Source: Halorussus aquaticus
GTDB lineage: Archaea > Halobacteriota > Halobacteria > Halobacteriales > Haladaptataceae
Reading direction: 5' to 3'
NCBI RefSeq assembly: GCF_024218795.1
Contig: NZ_CP100401.1
Coordinates: forward strand, 62,001-126,000
Length of the DNA stretch: 64,000 nucleotides
Part shown: positions 14,975-25,353 of the stretch, piece by piece
How positions within the stretch are numbered: position 1 is the stretch's first letter
Layout: each line of letters opens with the position of its first letter
The notes under the pieces: model-generated
Databases searched by the model: none
Told to the model about the DNA's origin: nothing
The model's input: only the letters and a program-made list of their open reading frames with translations
Position numbers and translations under genes: made by a program

Positions 14975-16285
14975 TCAGTCTCGTTCGTAAACCCCCTCGC
15001 GCTCCAGTCGCCCGCGCTCGGCCAACACCTCCGGCGTCCGGCAGACTCCGTTCGCCCCGGTGACCTGCGGGACGGTGCAGTTGTTGCAGTTGTCGCAGAC
15101 GGCTTCGGCGTCGTCGGCCGAATCGAGGAGGCGAGCGGGAAGCCGCGGTTCGGCGTAGAACGGGCGACCCATCCCGACCGCGTCGCAGACCGGCCCGGAG
15201 TCGTCGCTTCCGAGCAAGTCGTCAATCTGCTCGCAGCTCCGAATCCCGCCCTCCAGCAGGACCGGGACGGACGTCCGCTCGCGGACGCGCCGGGCGAGGT
15301 CGGCGTTCCACCCCGGTTCGAAGCCGTACGCGACCGCCTCGACGCGATTCACGGCCGCGACCAGCGCGGCCTTCCACCTGTTTCCGAACGCCGCGACGTA
15401 CCCCTCCCGGAACTGCTCGTCGCGCCACGCTCGCTCCGGAAATCGTCCGCGGACGATGCTCATGTCCCAGAACGTCGAACACCGGACCGGAACCAGCGCG
15501 TCGTAGCCGATGCGGTCGAGGCGCGCACAGATTTCGACGGCGTCGTCCTCGGTGAGGTGTCGCCGGACGAACGGCGGGACAGCGGTTTCGGCGGGCACCT
15601 TCGTCACCAGCGGAACGTCGCCCGCTCGCTCCCGAATCTCGTCGTGGACCACCTCGAAGAAGCGCATGCCGTCGGCGAACTCGTCGTCCCGGCGGTTGTA
15701 GAACGGCGAGAGGAACTGCTGGAGGATGCCCATGTTCGCCCCGGCGAGGTGGACGCCGTCGTAGCCCGCGTCGGCGGCGTTGGCGGCGCACCGACCGAAG
15801 TCCGCGGCGAGTTCGTACACCTCCTCGGTCGAGAGGACGCGCGCGTCGAACGTCAGGAAGCCGAGTCGGTCGGCGAGACGGAGCGGCCACGGCGGCTCCG
15901 ACACCGCGAGTTGGGTCAGTCCGGGGTTGGCCCGGCGGTACTCGGCGTGCCACGTCTCCATCGTCCGGAGACCGCCGTGGTCCAACTGGGCGAAGATGCG
16001 CCCGCCGTGGTCGTGAATCGCGTCGGTGAGCGACGACAGAGTCCGTGTGAACTCCGGGTCCGCGAGCGGCGTCATCGACGGCGCGACCCGGCCGCCCGTC
16101 TCGCGGACGGGGGCCGCCCCCTGAAAGACGAGTCCGGCCCCGGCCGCCGCGGCGGGTTCGAGTTCGCCAGCGAGCGTCTCGGGGGCGTCCGGTCCGTCAC
16201 CAGCGCATTCGAGGAGGGGCGCGCGATACAGTCTGTTCGGGAGTTCGAGACCCCCGATTTCGAGGGGCGCTTCGAGTTCGGGCAC
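14975..16285 (-). CDS. NADH:flavin oxidoreductase (Old Yellow Enzyme family)
   Basis: A 436-residue FMN-dependent TIM-barrel protein, starting at GTG. Features are LEIGGLELPNRLYRAPLLEC at the start, HDHGGRIFAQLDHGG (~93-107), DGVHLAGANMGILQQFLSP with YNRRDDEFA, and the FMN phosphate site around PVLLEGGIRS (~342). The C-terminal CDNCNNCTVPQVTGANGVC carries cysteines as in NADH oxidase/2,4-dienoyl-CoA reductase relatives, which bind a 4Fe-4S cluster; no following flavoprotein domain is fused. The usual barrel catalytic His pair appears altered (HLAGAN rather than HxAHGYL), so activity may differ. It is encoded after a 364-bp AT-rich promoter region. Confidence 0.88.
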   Translation of the reverse strand: MPELEAPLEIGGLELPNRLYRAPLLECAGDGPDAPETLAGELEPAAAAGAGLVFQGAAPVRETGGRVAPSMTPLADPEFTRTLSSLTDAIHDHGGRIFAQLDHGGLRTMETWHAEYRRANPGLTQLAVSEPPWPLRLADRLGFLTFDARVLSTEEVYELAADFGRCAANAADAGYDGVHLAGANMGILQQFLSPFYNRRDDEFADGMRFFEVVHDEIRERAGDVPLVTKVPAETAVPPFVRRHLTEDDAVEICARLDRIGYDALVPVRCSTFWDMSIVRGRFPERAWRDEQFREGYVAAFGNRWKAALVAAVNRVEAVAYGFEPGWNADLARRVRERTSVPVLLEGGIRSCEQIDDLLGSDDSGPVCDAVGMGRPFYAEPRLPARLLDSADDAEAVCDNCNNCTVPQVTGANGVCRTPEVLAERGRLEREGVYERD

Positions 16286-16649
16286 GCTCTCGTCTCTCTT
16301 CGACGGGTTTCGGGTAAAGTGTTGGGTCGCCGTACTGTGAGTGTCGATTCCGTGAAGACACGTGAATCTCTTCCTTTGAGGATGATTTTCCCGTCTCTAA
16401 GAACTCTACTTCTGTGTAGAGCGAAACACTTATTACCTCCCGCAACGAAATATTACATAGAGAGTACAGACGGAATAAAATCGCTGCTTTTTTCTATCAG
16501 TTGCGCGTAGATACGTCTCCGGCGCTCGAATATCTGACGATCGGACGCTCTCGACGACGAACTGTACGCTAACCGACCCGACCAGCGACGCGTGGCGCGA
16601 CTGCGCGCCGGACCGTCGCGCGACGCGACGCCGACACCGAACGCACCCC
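16286..16649. other. 364-bp AT-rich divergent intergenic region
   Basis: This separates the flavin oxidoreductase and the Nudix-like gene. Its GC content is clearly lower than in the genes around it (runs such as GAAATATTACATAG and GGAATAAAATC near 16450-16490), consistent with promoters. No gene, tRNA or clear repeat is seen. Confidence 0.4.
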
Positions 16650-17201
16650 ATGACAGAGACATCTACGGAAACCACCGACGACGTATCGCCCGCCGACTCG
16701 CTCACCGACCCGGAACGCTTGCGCGACCGGGCCGACGTTCCGTTCACCAGCGAAGAGGCCGTGCACGACGACCGGGACCACTGTAACACAGACGCCGCCG
16801 GACGGGCCGTGGTCGGCCTGACCAACGACGCGGGCGACGTCCTGCTCGCAGTCCACAAAGAGGAGTCCGTCGCCATGCTCCCGCACTGCGGCGTCGAACC
16901 GGGCGAGGACTGGGCCGCGGTCGCCCGCGGGACTGTCGAGATAACGACCGACCTCCCCTTCGAACTCGACGGCGTAGAGGTCGTCAGGGAGATAGACCAC
17001 TTCGTCGAGGGCGAGGACGAACCGCACGCCACGACCTACGGCGTCGTCTTCCGCGCTTCGGTCGCGGGCGACCCCGACACCGCCGACCCCAGTCACGACG
17101 AGAACGAGCACTGGGACGCCGACTGGTTCGACGCGGTTCCCGAGAACACGCCCGAGGGGTCGGGTCTCGTGGAAGACGACATTCGACTGTTCGTGGACTG
17201 A
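16650..17201 (+). CDS. Nudix-fold protein with degenerate Nudix box
   Basis: A 183-residue protein of Nudix shape: AGRAVVGLTNDAGDVLLAVH (~50-69) is the usual entry strand and MLPHCGVEPGEDWAAVARG leads into the box. The consensus box G-x5-E-x7-R-E-U-x-E-E-x-G-U reads GVEPGEDWAAVARGTVEITT here (~81-100): the R-E-x-x-E-E core is R-G-T-V-E-I, so two of the three metal-binding glutamates are missing. It may be a non-hydrolysing ligand binder or regulator. A 46-residue acidic N-terminal extension precedes the domain, and the C-terminal EHWDADWFDAVPENTPEG is typical of haloarchaeal Nudix proteins. Confidence 0.8.
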   Translation: MTETSTETTDDVSPADSLTDPERLRDRADVPFTSEEAVHDDRDHCNTDAAGRAVVGLTNDAGDVLLAVHKEESVAMLPHCGVEPGEDWAAVARGTVEITTDLPFELDGVEVVREIDHFVEGEDEPHATTYGVVFRASVAGDPDTADPSHDENEHWDADWFDAVPENTPEGSGLVEDDIRLFVD

Positions 17202-17323
17202 CCGTCGGCACTCGGCGTGACCGTCGGTACTGCTCGACCCAGAACGGGCGCTCTCGCGTCTCGCGTCGCCAGTCTGCTGGACCGTGAGCGCGCTCACACC
17301 GAGACCGTCTTCGAAACCCATCC

Positions 17324-17367
17324 CGTTTTCGTATCCGCAAACGTTTGCGTTTTCGAAATCGAAAACG
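17324..17367. repeat. 6-bp-period CG array (array 11)
   Basis: CG at 17324, 17330, 17336, 17342, 17348, 17354, 17360 and 17366, in the 231-bp space between two converging genes. Units include CGTTTT, CGCAAA, CGTTTG and CGAAAA; the centre CGCAAACGTTTGCG is a perfect palindrome. It is the last array seen in the window. Confidence 0.8.
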
Positions 17368-17432
17368 GTCTACAGGGTTACGCTACGAGTCCCGTCGGGC
17401 GACGAGGCGCCGCATTCGAAACCCTCGCGAAC

Positions 17433-18986
17433 TCACGCTGGCCCGGAACAGGTGTGACTGTGGAGTTTCACCCGTCTAGTCGGGTCCGGCCCGTCGAGTC
17501 GAACCGGCTGTTCGACGTAGTAGAGTTCGAGTCGTCGCACGCCGTCCTCGTGGGTCGCGTTCCACCGCTGGCAGAGGTAGTCGGCGAACTGTGGACGGAG
17601 CGGGGCGTACGCGCTCGCCCGGAGGTCCATCATGTACTTGAACCACCTGACGTTGCGGTAGCTCCGCGCCACGTCCGGCGGCGGGTCCCACCTGACCGCT
17701 CGCCGGTGGAACACGTCCACTCGCTCGCCCGACGCCAGTTCGCCGGGCACCACGTACCACCCGTCGGTCGTCCGGGGTTCGGGCGCGAACATGTCCCAGC
17801 GGTACTCCTCGGGGTCCACCGTCGAACTCACGTCCTCGGGCAGCGCGACGTAGCCCAGCGCGGCCGCGTTCCAGACGAGGACCAGCGCGAGCAGACACCC
17901 CACGACCGGCGGTCGGATACGGCGCGCCCACCGCGCGACGCCCGCGGGGACCGCGCCGACGGTCCTGACCGCACCGACTGCCCCGAACCGCGCCTCCGGG
18001 AGCAGTCGCTCGACGCGCCGCGACCAGTCGGCGGCGTCGAACCGCTCCCCGGGGCGGGACTCGCGGACCTTCGCCGTCGCGGCGTCCCAGAACGCGCCGG
18101 GCAGGAAGGGAAGGAGGCCCGCGACGGAGATGAGGGGGAAGACGGTGATTCGCATCGTCAGCGCCATCCCGAGGTGCATCCCGGCGAACAGCGCGGCGAA
18201 CGCGGCCCTCGTCCACCCCGTCAACAACAGGAGGCCGACGGAGGTGACCAGCAGGCCGAGCCACACCCTGTCGAAGGCCCGGAGAACCGTCGGATAGTTG
18301 GCGAGCACCTCGCCGAGTCCCGTCGTTAACTGGTCGAGCCGAAACACGTACAGAATCGCCTCGCCGCTCACCCACAGGTCGCCCCGGAGCTTGTACACCG
18401 CGTTCGTGGCGTAGACCAGCACGACCTGCACCAGCAGCGCAGCGGACGCCAGATTGGCGACTCGGTCGGTCCCGTCGCTCGCCGGGTCGCATTCCCGCTC
18501 TCGCTCGGCCCGCAACGCGTCCACCGACCACCGGCGGCCCAGCGGCAGGAACGCGCCCCAGAACAGCAGGCGTCGGAGCAGCGAGTCGCCGCCGTTGAGC
18601 AGGACCGGGTTCCGGGCGTGGAGCGACACCAGCAGGACGAACGAGACTGCCGTCGCGAGGGTGGTTCGGTAGCCCACCAGTAGCGCCGCGGCGGCCGCAC
18701 CGGCGAGGACGAACAGCAGGCCCTGCACCCACGCCGACCCGGAGAGGGCGTGGAGCGAGAGCGCGGCGATACCGCCGACGTGTTCGCGGAGGACCGACCG
18801 CGGCAGGACTCCGGCGTCGGTGTAGAACGCGACGAGGTCCCGTGACCGGAGCAACAGGTCGGTGAGCAGGAGAACGCCGAGCGAGACTCGGAGGGCGGCC
18901 AGCGCGCGCGGGTCCACGCCGAACCGGCGGGCGAGCGCGCTCCCGGCGCGGTCCCGGAGCGTCCTGCGGAGGGCGCGAACGTCCAT
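17433..18986 (-). CDS. HTTM-domain membrane protein
   Basis: A 517-residue membrane protein of the HTTM family (horizontally transferred transmembrane domain, related to vitamin K-dependent gamma-carboxylase). Residues ~25-300 carry several hydrophobic helices with hallmark phrases: LAALRVSLGVLLLTDLLLRS, LVAFYTDAGVLPRSVL, VSLHARNPVLLNGGDSLLR and YATNAVYKLRGDLWVSGEA. The C-terminal part after another helix (~375-395) is soluble (YRWDMFAPEPRTTDGWYVVP). I start at ATG 18986; the frame continues upstream only by overlapping the divergent antiporter regulator. True gamma-carboxylation is not known in archaea, so the reaction is unknown. Confidence 0.85.
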   Translation of the reverse strand: MDVRALRRTLRDRAGSALARRFGVDPRALAALRVSLGVLLLTDLLLRSRDLVAFYTDAGVLPRSVLREHVGGIAALSLHALSGSAWVQGLLFVLAGAAAAALLVGYRTTLATAVSFVLLVSLHARNPVLLNGGDSLLRRLLFWGAFLPLGRRWSVDALRAERERECDPASDGTDRVANLASAALLVQVVLVYATNAVYKLRGDLWVSGEAILYVFRLDQLTTGLGEVLANYPTVLRAFDRVWLGLLVTSVGLLLLTGWTRAAFAALFAGMHLGMALTMRITVFPLISVAGLLPFLPGAFWDAATAKVRESRPGERFDAADWSRRVERLLPEARFGAVGAVRTVGAVPAGVARWARRIRPPVVGCLLALVLVWNAAALGYVALPEDVSSTVDPEEYRWDMFAPEPRTTDGWYVVPGELASGERVDVFHRRAVRWDPPPDVARSYRNVRWFKYMMDLRASAYAPLRPQFADYLCQRWNATHEDGVRRLELYYVEQPVRLDGPDPTRRVKLHSHTCSGPA

Positions 18987-19094
18987 GATGTAGCGGCTTA
19001 TCAGGTCCGTCCTGTAAACGTATCGAAGCGAGCGCGACCGCATCAGCTCCGACTGGTGACCGGGCTTAAGTTCCGAGACGGCGTATCGAGCGCC

Positions 19095-19574
19095 ATGACC
19101 GTCTACGAGACGGACGTGCCCGGCGTCGGTCGGAAGTTCGAGTACGAGATGGACGGCGACGACCGTCTCGTAGTCCTCATCCACCACGACGGCAAGCGCG
19201 AGGTGTTCCGGCGGCGCTCGGCCGAGGCCGACAGCGAGAAACTCTTCGAACTCACCGACAAGCAGGCGCGGGAGTTCGGCACCTTGCTGGAGGGCGCGTA
19301 CTTCCAACCGCTCGATTTAGAGCGCGTGCAGGTCCCGGTCGGCGACGAGATAATCGAGTGGCACGACGTGGGACCGGACTCGCCGCTCGTCGGCCAGTCG
19401 CTGAGCGACTGCGGAATCCGTCGACGCACCGGCACGTCAATCCTCGCGGTCCAGCGCGACGGAGAGACGTTCGCCAACCCGGAAGCGAACTTCGAGTTAG
19501 ACGCGGGTGACGTGGTGGTCGCACTCGGTACTCGCGCCGAACACGGGACGCTGGCGGACCTCGTGGCGAACTGA
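19095..19574 (+). CDS. KhtT-like regulatory subunit of a cation/proton antiporter
   Basis: A 159-residue soluble protein with an N-terminal adaptor (~1-75) and a TrkA-C/RCK_C domain (~75-158; LVGQSLSDCGIRRRTGTSIL, FELDAGDVVVALGTRAEHG). RCK_C domains bind small ligands and gate potassium transporters. The gene ends in the start codon of the following CPA2 antiporter (overlapping TGATG), reproducing the KhtT-KhtU arrangement. It probably gates K+ or Na+ efflux in response to a nucleotide ligand. Start ATG 19095 is chosen over a longer upstream reading. Confidence 0.9.
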   Translation: MTVYETDVPGVGRKFEYEMDGDDRLVVLIHHDGKREVFRRRSAEADSEKLFELTDKQAREFGTLLEGAYFQPLDLERVQVPVGDEIIEWHDVGPDSPLVGQSLSDCGIRRRTGTSILAVQRDGETFANPEANFELDAGDVVVALGTRAEHGTLADLVAN

Positions 19575-20761
19575 TGGCAGAGGCCCTCGTTGAACTGGGC
19601 ATCGCGTTCACCGCCCTCGCGGTCGCGGGTGCCCTCGCGGCGCGGGTCGACCAGTCGGTCATCCCGGCGTACATCCTCACGGGCATCGTCGTCGGACCGA
19701 ACGAACCCCGGTCACTCGGTCCGCTGGACCTGACGCTCGTCTCGCACTCGCAGGTGCTCGACGTCGGCGCGGACCTCGGCGTCGTCTTCCTCCTGTTCTT
19801 CCTCGGACTGGAGTTCAGTCCCGACCGCTTGCTGGCGCGACCGACCAGACTGCTCGGCGTGGGCGCGGCGGACTTCGCGGTCAACTTCGGCGTCGGCGCG
19901 GCGCTGGCCGCGCTGTTCGGGTTCCCGCTGCTCACAGCCCTCTTCTTCGCCAGCATCGTCTACATCTCTTCCAGCGCGGTGGTGACGAAGTCGCTGGTCG
20001 AGCGCGGGTGGATAGCCGACCCCGAGAGCGACGTGATTCTTGGCACGCTCGTCTTCGAGGACCTCCTCATCGCCGTCGTCCTCGCCATCCTGTCGGCAGT
20101 CGCGCTCGGGGGCGGCGGAGTCGCCGCGGTCCTCTCGTCGGTCGCGACCGCCGCCGCGTTCCTGCTCGCACTCGCGGTCGCCGCGGTCTACGGCACGCCC
20201 TACGTCGACCGACTGCTCTCGGTCGAGGCCGACGAACTCTTCCTGCTCTTCGCGGTGGGCATCACTACGCTGGTGGCGGGCGAAGCGCTCGCTATCGGCG
20301 TCAGCGAGGCCGTCGCCGCCTTCTTCGTCGGTATCGCGTTCGGTCGGACGGACCACGCCGAGCGCCTCGAAGCGGTGGTCGGCCCGACTCGCGACCTGTT
20401 CGCCGCGGTGTTCTTCTTCACCATCGGCCTGACGACCGACGTGACGACGTTTCTCGACGTGGGTCTACTCCTCGCGGTCGCGGTGGTGGCGACCGGGGTC
20501 TCGAAACTCGCCAGCGGTCTCCTCGGCGGTCGGTTCTACGGCCTGAACCGACGCCGGTCGCTCCGAGTCGGCGTCGGACTGGTCCCCCGCGGCGAGTTCT
20601 CGCTGGTCATCGCCTCGCTGGCGGTCGCGGGCGGAGCGACCGTCCCGAGAACCGACGAACTCACGTCGTTCACGGTGGCCTACGTCCTCGTCATGAGCAT
20701 CCTCGGGACGGTGGCGATGCAGTACGCCGACTCGCTGACGGCGTTCCGCGGCGGGGAGTGA
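19574..20761 (+). CDS. CPA2-family cation/proton antiporter (KefB/KhtU-like)
   Basis: A 395-residue integral membrane protein with about 12 hydrophobic segments and the CPA2 pattern: ILTGIVVGPNEPRSLGPL near residue 36, a GVVFLLFFLGLEFSPDRLL helix (~70-90), an acidic transport helix VILGTLVFEDLLIAVVLAI (~155-173) and a late VPRGEFSLVIASLAVAGG (~336-353). It exchanges K+ or Na+ for protons across the cytoplasmic membrane. It has no C-terminal nucleotide-binding domain; that role is supplied by the overlapping KhtT-like gene upstream. Important for ion balance in a salt-in organism, though the cation is not determined by sequence. Confidence 0.9.
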   Translation: MAEALVELGIAFTALAVAGALAARVDQSVIPAYILTGIVVGPNEPRSLGPLDLTLVSHSQVLDVGADLGVVFLLFFLGLEFSPDRLLARPTRLLGVGAADFAVNFGVGAALAALFGFPLLTALFFASIVYISSSAVVTKSLVERGWIADPESDVILGTLVFEDLLIAVVLAILSAVALGGGGVAAVLSSVATAAAFLLALAVAAVYGTPYVDRLLSVEADELFLLFAVGITTLVAGEALAIGVSEAVAAFFVGIAFGRTDHAERLEAVVGPTRDLFAAVFFFTIGLTTDVTTFLDVGLLLAVAVVATGVSKLASGLLGGRFYGLNRRRSLRVGVGLVPRGEFSLVIASLAVAGGATVPRTDELTSFTVAYVLVMSILGTVAMQYADSLTAFRGGE

Positions 20762-20812
20762 ATGCGGACGGAGGACGCGCGGCCGAAGCACCTCGCGGAC
20801 CGGACGACGAAC

Positions 20813-21430
20813 TCACTTCCACTTGATGGAGCAACCCCGCGAGGGCACGAACTCCAACTCCACTTCCTCGCCCGCCAGCACCGCGTCGATGGCGTCCCGA
20901 ACGTAGATTTCGGTGGGTTCGTCGTCGGGGTTCGGCGCGTCGTCGAGTCGGCCGTGGTACGCCAGCGTGAACTCCCCGCTCCCCTCGTTGTCTCGCGGCT
21001 CCCCCGCTCGACTATTCGAGGCGCGTTGCGCCTCGCTATTTCGCAGGAGGAAGGGGTCGGGCGTGCAGACCGCGCCGTAGGCCTCGGCGACCGACTGGGT
21101 GTCGTCGCGGAGGTAAGCGTCGTACCGAATCGTCCCGTCCTCGACGCGTTCGACCATCGCCTCGTAGGAGTCGTCCGGGTACTCCTCCTCGTCGTTCGGA
21201 TTGACGCCGACGACAGCGGCGTCGTCGTACTCGGCGGCCACGTCGTTCAGCAGGTCGAACTTGGCCTGCGCGTACGGACAGTGGTTACAGGTGAACACCA
21301 GCAGGACGGCGTCGTAGTCGGCGAAGTCTGCGAGCGAGTAGGTCTCGCCGTCGGTGCCCTTCAGTTCGAAATCGGGGACCGGTTCGCCGCGTTGCAACTT
21401 CTCCTCGGACTCTTTCATCACCATGCGCAT
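20813..21430 (-). CDS. Thioredoxin-fold (redoxin) protein with palindrome-encoded insert
   Basis: A 205-residue AhpC/TSA-redoxin-like protein. It has GEPVPDFELKGTDGETYSLA (~15-34), a redox motif C48-N-H-C51 in FTCNHCPYAQAKFD, and VNPNDEEEYPDDSYEAM, ending SRGCSIKWK. It probably reduces or oxidises thiols in the cytoplasm. Between PDPFLL and EFTLAYHGRLDD, residues ~130-152 (RNSEAQRASNSRAGEPRDNE and a few more) have no counterpart in ordinary family members. They are encoded by a palindrome-containing segment (20975-21043), which looks like an in-frame insertion of a small repeat element. Confidence 0.88.
   Translation of the reverse strand: MRMVMKESEEKLQRGEPVPDFELKGTDGETYSLADFADYDAVLLVFTCNHCPYAQAKFDLLNDVAAEYDDAAVVGVNPNDEEEYPDDSYEAMVERVEDGTIRYDAYLRDDTQSVAEAYGAVCTPDPFLLRNSEAQRASNSRAGEPRDNEGSGEFTLAYHGRLDDAPNPDDEPTEIYVRDAIDAVLAGEEVELEFVPSRGCSIKWK
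21012..21040. repeat. Palindromic element inside the redoxin gene
   Basis: Plus-strand bases 21017-21035 read CGAGGCGC-GTT-GCGCCTCG, a perfect 8-bp stem with a 3-base loop. It is bracketed by the direct repeat CTATT at 21012-21016 and 21036-21040. The element is translated in frame on the minus strand. Confidence 0.75.
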
Positions 21431-21497
21431 CCGTTGGTCGGGGTCGGAAAAAATAGGTTCGGTCGCCGAACCTCGGCACTCGCCGGTCGGTCCTCTC

Positions 21498-21683
21498 CTA
21501 CAGCGACAGGTACGGAATCGTCGCCTGTTCGGTCGCCGGGTACGAGAGCGCCTCGGACTGGCTCACGCCGTCGGGCGTCACGAGGTCCACGACGTTCGGG
21601 TTCGCGTCATCGTCGCGCCCGCCGCCGACCGCCCTCAGTACGTCTCGCCGCGACTCCTTCGAAATCGCGTCGTGTTCTCGCAC
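21498..21683 (-). CDS. Short hypothetical protein, possible remnant of a Tat-exported protein
   Basis: A 61-residue reading frame from GTG. It carries SRRDVLRAVGGGRDDDAN, which looks like the start of a Tat signal (R-R-D-V-L), but no hydrophobic core follows. The remainder (TPDGVSQSEALSYPATEQAT) has no recognised domain. It may be a genuine small protein or a decayed gene with an internal deletion. Confidence is low. Confidence 0.3.
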   Translation of the reverse strand: MREHDAISKESRRDVLRAVGGGRDDDANPNVVDLVTPDGVSQSEALSYPATEQATIPYLSL

Positions 21684-21792
21684 GCAAATAGCAACGATGT
21701 ATTACTACTTCCTTCTTATCACCGAATGGGTGAAAACTGAACCGCGACTGCAGGAAAGAAACGCCGAACCCGGTCGGACGCGCCGCGACCGG

Positions 21793-22794
21793 TTACTGGG
21801 GCGACGCGGCGAGTTCCTCGGGCGGCCCGCCCGGCAGTTCGTCGCGGTCGTGGGGTTCCTCGAAGTCGATGTCGGGACCCTTCGGGACGATGCGCTTGGG
21901 GTTCAGGTCGGCGTGGCTCCGGTAGTAGTGCTCCTTGATGTGGGACAGATTCACCGTCTCGGCGACGCCCTCGGTCTGGTAGAGGTCCCGGAGGTACGGC
22001 CAGAGGTTGTCGTAGTCGGATATCTGGCGGACGTTGCACTTGAAGTGGGTGTGGTAGACCGCGTCGAACCGGACGAGCGTGGTGAACATCGCCACGTCGG
22101 CCTCCGTGAGCGCGTCGCCGCAGAGGTACCGCCGGTCTTCGAGCAGGTCGTCGTAGCGGTCGAGCGCGTCGAACAGTTCGGTGACGGCTCTGTCGTATGC
22201 CCGCTGGGTACCCGCGAACCCGGCCCGGTAGACGCCGTTGTTGATGGGTTCGTAGATGTCCTCGATGGTCTCGTCCACCTCGTCGTGGTAGCCCTCTGGA
22301 TAGAGGGTCACGTCACGCTCGCCGATGTCGTGGAACGCGGTGTCGAGCATCCGCATTATCTCCGCGGACTCGTTGTTGACGATGGTCTCGCGCTCCGTGT
22401 CCCAGAGGACGGGCACCGTGGGGCGGCCGGTGAATTCGGGGTCGGCCGCGACGTAGGTCTCCCGGAGGTAGTCGAAGCCGTTGACGCGGTCCTCAGTACA
22501 GCCCTCCTTCTCGGGGCTGAACTCCCAGCCGTCGTTCTCGCGGTAGGGGTCCACGACCGAGACCGAGATAGCGTCTTCCAGTCCCTTCAGACTCCGGACC
22601 AGCAGGGTCCGGTGGGCCCACGGGCAGGCGTAGGAGACGTAGAGGTGGTACCGCCCCGCCTCTGCCGGGAACTCGGCGTCCGGGTCCTCCTCGACCCGGT
22701 CGCGGAAGGCGGTCTCTTGTCTGTCGAACTCGCCCTCCTCGTCGGTGGATTCGTAGGCGTCGGTACGCCACTCGCCGTCCACGAGCATGTTCAT
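21793..22794 (-). CDS. Glutathionyl-hydroquinone reductase-like (Omega/Xi-class GST family)
   Basis: A 333-residue protein. The active-site segment RYHLYVSYACPWAHRTLL has the catalytic cysteine C57 in CPWAHR, typical of Xi-class enzymes. Further matches are RPTVPVLWDTERETIVNNES (GST N-domain end) and the helical C-domain EPINNGVYRAGFAGTQRAYD with RYLCGDALTEADV. Bacterial relatives reduce glutathionyl-hydroquinones; haloarchaea generally use gamma-glutamylcysteine, so the thiol partner may differ. Start is ATG 22794 (M-N-M-L). It is read away from the solitary cytochrome oxidase gene, sharing a ~226-bp divergent promoter region. Confidence 0.9.
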   Translation of the reverse strand: MNMLVDGEWRTDAYESTDEEGEFDRQETAFRDRVEEDPDAEFPAEAGRYHLYVSYACPWAHRTLLVRSLKGLEDAISVSVVDPYRENDGWEFSPEKEGCTEDRVNGFDYLRETYVAADPEFTGRPTVPVLWDTERETIVNNESAEIMRMLDTAFHDIGERDVTLYPEGYHDEVDETIEDIYEPINNGVYRAGFAGTQRAYDRAVTELFDALDRYDDLLEDRRYLCGDALTEADVAMFTTLVRFDAVYHTHFKCNVRQISDYDNLWPYLRDLYQTEGVAETVNLSHIKEHYYRSHADLNPKRIVPKGPDIDFEEPHDRDELPGGPPEELAASPQ

Positions 22795-23020
22795 AGCTCC
22801 ATCTACGGCTTCGAGGTCAAAAGGACCGTTGCTCGCGGCAGTCGGCTCCGCGGCGTCGCCAGCAGTCGTGCCATCGAACCGTTTCCGGACCCTTCGAAGC
22901 TCCGGCCCGTCCGGCTCCGCACGACGGCACTGACCGCCACCGGTTGGTTTCTCGTCGAAACCCGTCGGCTTCAAAGAATAGGCCCAACCTTTCTTGGCGG
23001 TGTAGCACTCAGGATTGCGT

Positions 23021-24778
<1,758 letters not shown>

Positions 24779-24799
24779 CTGCCCACCGCTCGAAGCCTC

Positions 24800-25228
24800 T
24801 CACTCTCCGGTGGTCAGCGGTCCGACCTCGTCCACCGGAATCACGGAGTAATCGACCGTGAGCGTGTCTTGGGTCGCCCGAATCTTCCCGACGAACGTCG
24901 AGATGTCCTCCAGACCGCCTTCGAGGATGAACAGTTCCATGCAGTAGTGGTCGCCGACGTGGTTGTGGACGTTGGAGGCGACCAACCCCTCGTACTCGTG
25001 ACGGAGGTGCATCATCCGCTCCTCGACGGTCGTGTCCTCGTAACTGAACAGCACCGTGACGACGCCCATCAGGTCGCGGTCTTCCAGTTTCTTGTCCTCG
25101 AACTCCCCGAGCAGGTTCCGGGCGGCCTCCCGGAACACCTCGCTCCGGCCGGTGTACCCGTGTTCGCCCGCGAACTCGTCCACGCGGTCCAGCAGTTCGT
25201 CCGGCATCGAGATACTGACGACGGTCAT
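24800..25228 (-). CDS. nikR: Nickel-responsive regulator NikR
   Basis: A 142-residue regulator. Residues 1-45 are a ribbon-helix-helix DNA-binding domain ([20 protein letters not shown]), and ~55-135 the ACT-like nickel-binding domain. Nickel ligands known from E. coli NikR (H76, H87, H89, C95) correspond to H77, H88, H90 and C96 here (in RHEYEG and [11 protein letters not shown]). With nickel it binds operators as a tetramer and represses nickel uptake genes. No nickel transporter or urease/hydrogenase gene lies nearby. AT-rich sequence just upstream of the start (25229-25275) holds the promoter; a NikR half-site there is not convincing. Confidence 0.95.
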   Translation of the reverse strand: MTVVSISMPDELLDRVDEFAGEHGYTGRSEVFREAARNLLGEFEDKKLEDRDLMGVVTVLFSYEDTTVEERMMHLRHEYEGLVASNVHNHVGDHYCMELFILEGGLEDISTFVGKIRATQDTLTVDYSVIPVDEVGPLTTGE

Positions 25229-25353
25229 GGTATTAATCGAGGCGGTGGAAAATAATAGCCTTTGTTATCATCAGCCGAGTTCGCCCCGGCGAGTTGCTAA
25301 CTGACGGCTCACTGACCCGCGACCCCGCGGTGACGTTTCAGATACCCCGAAAA

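Noticed and set aside
25229..25300. NikR autoregulatory operator upstream of nikR
   Set aside because: No convincing pair of half-sites with proper spacing was seen; only an AT-rich promoter is supported.
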